DNA from: Saccharina japonica
Lineage: Eukaryota; Sar; Phaeophyceae; Laminariales; Laminariaceae
Direction: 5' to 3'
Length of the DNA: 64,000 nucleotides
Assembly: GCA_008828725.1 (NCBI GenBank)
Contig: MEHQ01003564.1
Span: forward strand, 323,906 to 387,905
Position 1 is the first letter of the stretch; each line of letters opens with the position of its first letter. Both the position numbers and the translations under genes were made by a program. The notes under the pieces are model-generated. The model did not search any database, was not told where the DNA came from, and saw only the letters and a program-made list of their open reading frames with translations. Positions 57,889-64,000 of the stretch are shown here, one piece after another.

Positions 57889-60603
57889 GTTTTGTACCGG
57901 GGGTATATCCTGTTGTGTGTCGAGGTGTGAGGGTTGTGGGTCCAACTTTTGAATATTTGTAGTATGATACGTACGTGTAATGTACCAGGTATGATGTTAT
58001 ATTCAAACAACCTGGTGTACCACACACCAAGCCTGCAACAAGGAGCACAGAGCAGACAAGAGTACGGGTGTACGTATGATATCATATGGTGTACAGCAGT
58101 GTACAGCAGCATCAACGTTACTTGCGAAATACGGCATATTTAGATATTTAATAGCTGCTTTGTAGGAGTCAGTAGACGAGTAACAGCAGTATACCAATAG
58201 TACACCTATTTAGTCTACGAGTTAGCAAAGGATGATGGATATCGCATTTTGAACGTTTAACATTGATCGAAATTAAAACAAGTGTAATTGGGTTGGGTGC
58301 TTATTACCGGCGGAAAATGTGCGATATATGCCATATGCCCGTCGAGTACTGACTGCTGTATAAGATCATGATTTGAGAGTTGATTGTATTGTGAATTGTG
58401 ATGGAATGGCAACAAAGCGTAAGGATGAAGAAGGACAAGATACTCGTACAGTAATCGTAGAGGGAGGGTAAGCAGTCGAGGAGAGAGGGGGGAAGGTGGG
58501 AGGGGGAGAGGCAGGGGCAGAGAAGTTGCTGTGCGTTCGGGCGTTGCCGATGCCTGGGGTACGGTTCTCTTGATTGAATGATTCAAAAATTGACCGGTCT
58601 GCGTGCGTTGGTGCGTGTGTAATACCGGTACCGGTAACATCAAAGACAAAAATATCTTACGTGACTTTGCTTGACACCTGGTATGGGAAAAAATCTTTCG
58701 ACCCAAAGCAGGCCTTCTCCGCCGAAAACAAATATCTTGCGGGTACAAAAGATGGTGTTTTTCTCAGAAACCTGTAAAAAAAGAGGGCATAGAGCTACGT
58801 ACGCATAACATGTCCGATAATGTAAGGATCGTTTAGGTATTCATATTCATATATAAATGCTCCTTACATTTCCGGACAGAGTGGCGTACGAGTACTACAG
58901 CAGTAGGTGGGAGGTATGAAGGAAAAAATAAAAAAATCGGTCTATCAATCGTCGTGTCTACAACCAAAAATCGCGAAAACGAGGATAGCCCCTTGTCCCT
59001 GAGCGAGACTGCACCAGCGAGAGCCAGGTGGAGGTGACGATACCCCGTCAAAGCTTGTCATGGTCACTTCTGACAGCAGAGGCTCCGCCGACCTCTGACC
59101 CCACGCGCGCATCAAGCGCCGTTCAATATCCTTGAAAGCTAAACTGATCCATCCGTACGTTGATTGTGTGACAGATATGAACTCGTATGATAGCTCTCCA
59201 CGCTCTACACCGACACGCGATATATCAAGTCGGGGTGGGGAAAACACAGAGGAGGGAGGGTTGCTTATACTTCATATCCCGCGTATTGAACCTAGCACGA
59301 GACCTTACCGCGCAGCTCTGCACGGCGCTGCTTGTGCCAGCTTGTTCCTCTCTCGAGATAAGTTGCCTCGTCTCCTACGTAGCACGACCTACGGTACAAG
59401 TCTACGTATTGTTTCCCGAGCATTCCTTCAAGCAAGCGTGAAATTTGGGCGGTGGGTGGAAAATGCAGCAGGGCTTGCTGTGAGGCGATCACTGGACACT
59501 CCACAGAATATCTCAGCGGCACAGAGCGGGCGCGGAGTAGGACTGCCTCGCGCTAACGTTCCACTACTCCACGGAACCCTGTATTTCAGCGAGACTGCGC
59601 CTCATGGCACGAGAGGCTGGCTGCGCTTCGCCACGCGGCGTTCGTCGATCACGCGTTATCAACAGCAAGCAGCAGCTCCTCCTCATCAAAAATGACAAAA
59701 AAAATAACGCCCCAACTAAAAAAAAAGCAAGAGAGGCGACCACACACGCAACCACGGCAACGTTCTCGGCGCTCCAGTCGAAAACGACGGATCCCATTGT
59801 CGGAGCCTCTCTCGTAGGAACACACCTCGCTTTAAAGTTATCCCAAGATGCGGCCGTTGCTTCAGCCGCGTGCTGGGAGGAATCACTTCCTCTTGCGGGC
59901 ACGATAGGCAACGTAGCCGAATTCTTGCCAGATGATGCTGTCCTTGACTTATTCCCTGATGACTGATGTTTTGTTTTCCGGTAAAAGTGGATACACCCGT
60001 CGAAAAAAACCGGCTCGGAAGAGAGCGCGCCCGACGAGGAGGCTGCGCAGACTTGTTCGAGACTCGCGTTCGCTCTTCCTCGGTTCACCTTCGCCCCCTA
60101 TAGCCTCCCGATTCGGATTGAGGCTGTTTCCACCCTGCGAGACTCCAGATCGAGCTCCCCCCTCTCCTTACCGGCCCAGCAAAGTGCTGGAACAACATCT
60201 TACCGCCAAGAAAATGGTCACTTTAGGACCTGGCTTGTTTATCAATTTGTTCGATTTCATGAAAACATGAAAGCACAAGCAGTGCAAGTAGTTTCGAACA
60301 ACGGACAACGCAGTTCAGTTCTCCAGGCCGAGTGCTACCAACACATAAATAGAAGGAGGCGCGTCGCATCTTATCCCTTTGCACCTTCTTCTCGCCTGGT
60401 CTTGCTTGGTGTGATCTTCTTCCGGCCTGGACGGGTCTATTGCGCCTCAAGGCTCAAACGATCCTAAATCGCACTGGCTAAAATATGACGGGTTAAACAG
60501 AAATCTCAAGGATTGGTCCATGATTTTGAACATTGCTTCCGCGTGTACGAGCTCTACGTAGCAAGACAGAATTGCCGCCCAGACTGCAAGCTGTGCCTCT
60601 GTG
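57889..60603. other. Region between divergent MYB and kinase genes
   Basis: This is about 2.7 kb upstream of both the - strand MYB start and the + strand kinase start, so it should hold both promoters. No clear TATA box was singled out. Overlapping open frames near 59564-60088 (-) and 59604-59966 (+) are unidentified. The - frame contains one hydrophobic segment (VVACVVASLAFFLVGALFF) but also a T-run that could be a splice acceptor. Confidence 0.45.
58807..58884. mobile_element. Small hairpin element, about 78 bp
   Basis: TGTCCGATAATGTAAGGATCG faces its approximate reverse complement CTCCTTACATTTCCGGACA across an AT-rich loop. Its layout resembles 62791-62868. Confidence 0.6.
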
Positions 60604-61299
60604 ATGGCTTTGCATATCGGTTCGCAGGACGACAAGAACAACGACACCAATGCAGCACAGGAGGAGCCAGATTCGCCTCCACCTGTGCTCGTGTTTCTGA
60701 ACGGCGCGAGCGGTGGCAAGAAGGGCCTTGTGGTCAGGCGAAAAATTGAACCGCTCATCCCAAGCTCCAAGTGAGTGCCTAGCTGACCCCGGGTACTGCA
60801 CTTTCTGCCATGCCTTCCGCTTGCTCGCGATTGCTTCCCATATGGTCGAGCGAACGAGACGTGTCGATTGTCTAGGCTGTTGACATCATGGGGTTCGTAT
60901 TCCGAGCTCCAGTCCACACTACTACTGTGTGGCTGGTTTCGGGTGTTCCTAGACAAGCGACAAGGACGACTCTAAAATCGTTCAATACAAATTCTACGTC
61001 GTTTTTACCGAGTTGTCATTTCAACATCTCAACGGAATTGAATTGGAACACCACCGCCTCGAGTCAAGCCTTGTCTTGTGTCTTCGTCTCGTCTCCAGCA
61101 GCGGCAGCAGCAGCAGCAGCAGCGATACTCGTATCCTGTCTATTGCAATACAGCAATAACCAACACCGTCTATTCTGCCTATTACCGCCTCCGTGTGTGG
61201 TGCCCGCATAACAGCTTGTTCGACCTTGACGAAGTGGGCAAAGGCTTATGGAAACCGGAGGACAAGCTGAAGCAGTTCCAACACGTCGAGGGGGTCAAG
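60604..61299 (+). CDS. Probable diacylglycerol kinase, first two exons only
   Basis: Exons 60604-60770 (ATG start, GTGAGT donor) and 61215-61299 (CAG acceptor, GTTAGT donor) join in phase. Together they encode about 84 residues. Diacylglycerol kinases phosphorylate diacylglycerol to phosphatidic acid in membrane lipid signalling. The match is to the start of the catalytic domain: PPVLVFLNGASGGKKG corresponds to the family pattern VFxNxKSGGxxG, and NLFDLDEVGKG to the (Q)VFDL motif that follows it. The nucleotide-binding GGDGT motif should come next, but was not found up to 64000, so the remaining exons are missed or lie beyond the window. A stop lies in frame upstream of the ATG, and no C1 domains precede it. 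A sphingosine-kinase-like relative is possible. The intron between the exons has a short GCA run (61097-61120), and the next intron begins with CTGT/CTGC repeats (61381-61515). Confidence 0.6.
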
Positions 61300-62054
61300 G
61301 TTAGTTCCGTGTTTGCAAGAGTGGCTTTCATTCATTTTGAGCCAGTCCGTTTGTCTTGGCGTCTGTCTCGTCTCGTCTGGCTTCCTTCTGTCTGTCAGTA
61401 TGTTTGTCTGCCTGCCTGCCTGCCTGCCTGCCTGTCTGCCTCTCTGCCTATCTGTCTGTATGTCATGTCTGTCATGTCTGTCTGTCGCTCTGCTTGTCTG
61501 TCTTGTCTGTTTGTCGGCCTATCTACTCGTGTTGCACTGCTGCACGGGTATCGTTCACGGCGTCATGGCGTCACGGAACCATCTCTCGGCACTGGATTAA
61601 TGCTTGCTGACTGCGCGAAATACTTCACAACATACTACCGCTGCATACGTCGTATCCATAGCGCACATACTCGGACGGCCATTTCGCCCTCGCCACACCG
61701 TCTGGCTTGTGGCTTGTCTTGTACCAGTACCTTGCACCAGGTATCAGGTTACGTACGTACGAGAAGCACAACTAATAAGCAAAACCTGGGTCTCCTGGGT
61801 GTTGTTTGTTGTTTGGCGGCACCATGCTGCACCATTTGTTGCGCTACTACACTTTCCCCCTTTTCCTCCTCCTCTGCAATCTGGGAGTTACGCGATTTAC
61901 CACTATCGTACTCGTACTACTGATTCACCACTCACCACTACTGTTGCCGCTGTTCTTTTTTGGCCATTTCATCACCGCATCCCCGCAGATGTCCGCGCAG
62001 GAACGTCTCATATAACACTTGTATCTCGTACTGCTGTACAGTACGCGACACCAG

Positions 62055-62195
62055 TTAAGAATCTCTTAATTATGACCAGGCTGGAATTCTTATGTAAGGC
62101 AGGGTGTGTCCTACACTATTTTCAGTACAAAAGAGGTCATGTTCTTATTTTCGTCTGAAAATCCAGCCTTAAATTCTGAACTGCCGAGTTCTTAA
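62055..62195 (+). mobile_element. TTAA-flanked miniature element, family 2 (second copy)
   Basis: It begins TTAAGAATCTCTTA and ends GAGTTCTTAA. It is about 75-80% alike to 31124-31263 through its first 100 bp, then diverges. Confidence 0.75.
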
Positions 62196-62790
62196 GTGCT
62201 GTCGCGTACTGTACAGCGGTAGGGGACCGACGGTTAGACGCATACACGTATAATATACTTCATGGTTTGCGGATTTCCAGCAGAGAGCAGCGCACAGAAG
62301 GGGCCAGTTCCCAAGTAGTTTCTTGGCAGGAACGTATTGTGTTGTTATCTGCTGGTTGGTCGGACGGTTTCTTCCCCGTCCCCTCGTTTTTGCAGAGTGG
62401 TTATGCCGTCGAGGCCACAAGAGCCCCCCACGATTTACGTAGTTCAGGGGTGGTAGTTACCGCAATTCAGAGGTGTGACGTACCAGTAATCACCGATTTT
62501 CTAGAAAATCTTTACCGCTCGCCTGGCTCGCCATCACATTACCGCTACCACCGGAAATACGGCAAGGCCTTTTCAATTGAGGGGATGCATCCTTATCATC
62601 CCCGTTCAACGAAAATCGTCGAAGTCCCTACCGAACACGAAAGAGCCCCTCTTTTGTGTGTCACCTGCGAGCTCCAGTCTAGCTTAAAGAGAGGTACGTA
62701 GAGCCAAGAATAAAACATAATTCCAGGGGTTTCCAGTGTATAAGGAGGCGTCATGTGATACCAGGTCAAAAAGAAGGCGAAACATCATAT

Positions 62791-62868
62791 CACTCTGGGC
62801 GGAAATATCAGGACCGTTTAGACACTAATATTAATATCAAGCGCTCCGTACCATTTCCGCCCAGGGTG
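62791..62868. mobile_element. Small hairpin element, 78 bp
   Basis: CACTCTGGGCGGAAAT and ATTTCCGCCCAGGGTG are 16-bp inverted termini with one mismatch around an AT-rich loop (ACTAATATTAATATC). Confidence 0.8.
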
Positions 62869-64000
62869 GTACAGGGTGGTACAGGGGTTCATGACCCTGA
62901 TTGCCTCGTGGTAACTACCACCTGATTTTTTTTGTCTTGGATATAGAGTAGAAACTTCTTGATTTTGGCTTGAATATGTCTTGTATGATATGTACTATAC
63001 ACTAATAGAATGGCCTTGTGTTTCCCGAATAAAAAAACTGTCGAGGGATCCATCACGATCGCAGTGGAACATGATATTGGCCTCCATGCGACGTGCGGGA
63101 GCTTCCTCCTGCCAGTTATTACTACGACGTAGCGAACTGGAGCTGTGTGGCTCGAGGTCGGTGCATCGCAACATGGCTGAATTAGGCTGTTCATATACAC
63201 CAACAAACGCAAAAAACACGCCTGGTCGAAACGTCAAAATAGCCTGCGGCCGCGGATATGTTGCCCACAAGCCACAACAGCGAACAACAGCCGCGGAATC
63301 GGGCAACGCCCTCTATGTATGTGGCGTGCGAGAGGTGTACTTAGTACGCTCAAAGCGCCCGATGCCGGCGGGCAGGCAAGGTAGAATCGCTGGTGGTTTG
63401 GTGTGTGATTGCGATGGTTACGGGGCATAAGAGCAACACACAGACATTAGTAGCAGCCTACGCGTTGTCTGCGACGTGACGACAGTTCCTAGAAACCTGC
63501 AGCTCCTATGTAGAGATAAAGCCTAAACTAGGGGGAACGATCGGCTGGTGTCATGAAGCAACTTATATTCATACGTGTCACGTTTAGACCGCACGTGCAA
63601 CATGCGGTTTCTTCTCCGATGCCGCGTGAGTTCGCTCCTGACACCGCCTGAAGTCTAGGTCCGAAAACACTGTTTTGGCCGCGTGTTAGGCGAGACTGTG
63701 GACGAACGCCTCTTCTTTTGGAAACCCGTGACTCGGTTGCCGGCACAAAATCGAGGGAACCCGAAAAATGAAGCACGCCTCGGCACTATAAAAGTTGCTC
63801 GCCCCGACTCGCGGCCTCAACAAAGATGTTTTAACGTTTTCCATTTATCAGAATGGAATGAAAAAAAGGGAAACGAGGAGAAGTAATAAGCGAATTGTAG
63901 TGAAAGAAGAGAATGACAACGGTTTCAAAATATTGGCGTACCTCGTAACGTAGCCACCACTCAAACGATACGACGCAATCGATACGAGAGCCGGAGCCAA

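Larger units (their letters stand above)
61300..64000. other. Presumed kinase intron or downstream DNA, no exon recognised
   Basis: There are CTGC/CTGT microsatellite repeats at 61381-61515, a family-2 TTAA element and a 78-bp hairpin element. Open frames at 62267-62701 and 62981-63430 on the + strand are unidentified and show no kinase motif. Confidence 0.45.

Noticed and set aside
57889-57945. MYB start at 57945
   Set aside because: That codon is TTG. The first ATG in the frame is at 57888.

Overview
The window is nuclear DNA from a eukaryote. It has spliced genes with short GC-rich exons and introns of 0.3 to 8.4 kb, acidic, poly-Gln and poly-Gly low-complexity stretches, many homopolymeric G/C runs, and abundant small mobile-element debris. 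Gene style and repeat content fit a photosynthetic stramenopile, most likely a brown alga of the Ectocarpus type. That assignment is inference, because no species-specific marker was tested. There are three gaps or ambiguous bases (8934, 10862-11001, 49711), and several G/C runs where length errors are likely.

Four protein genes can be supported, each rebuilt exon by exon with matching splice phases. (1) An ATP-dependent Lon protease on the + strand, about 1496-15693, twelve visible exons, with the extreme N-terminus not found. (2) A CPP/tesmin/TSO1-LIN54-type protein with two cysteine-rich CXC motifs on the + strand, 26551-33013. (3) A three-repeat (R1R2R3) MYB protein on the - strand, 57888 down to about 44942; its first intron is 8.4 kb and holds a (GGGTA)n satellite. 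(4) The first two exons of a probable diacylglycerol kinase on the + strand, 60604-61299, whose body runs past the window or was not found.

Layout: 1-1.5 kb, nothing recognised; 1.5-15.7 kb, Lon; 15.7-26.5 kb, repeat-rich intergenic DNA, AT-rich near 19.6-21 kb; 26.5-33 kb, CXC gene; 33-44.9 kb, intergenic DNA with a 21-bp minisatellite, an 880-bp foldback element and a 237-bp tandem duplication; 44.9-57.9 kb, MYB gene; 57.9-60.6 kb, intergenic; 60.6-64 kb, start of the kinase gene.

The genes do not form a functional cluster. R1R2R3-MYB and LIN54-type CXC proteins are partners in MuvB/DREAM-type cell-cycle complexes in animals and plants, so their nearness is a curiosity and possibly chance. 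The most interesting non-genic material is a dispersed family of about 70-110 bp modules that all end in a poly-C tail, two families of TTAA-flanked miniature elements, nested foldback elements, and a strong excess of the 9-mer TACCAGGTA/TACCTGGTA.
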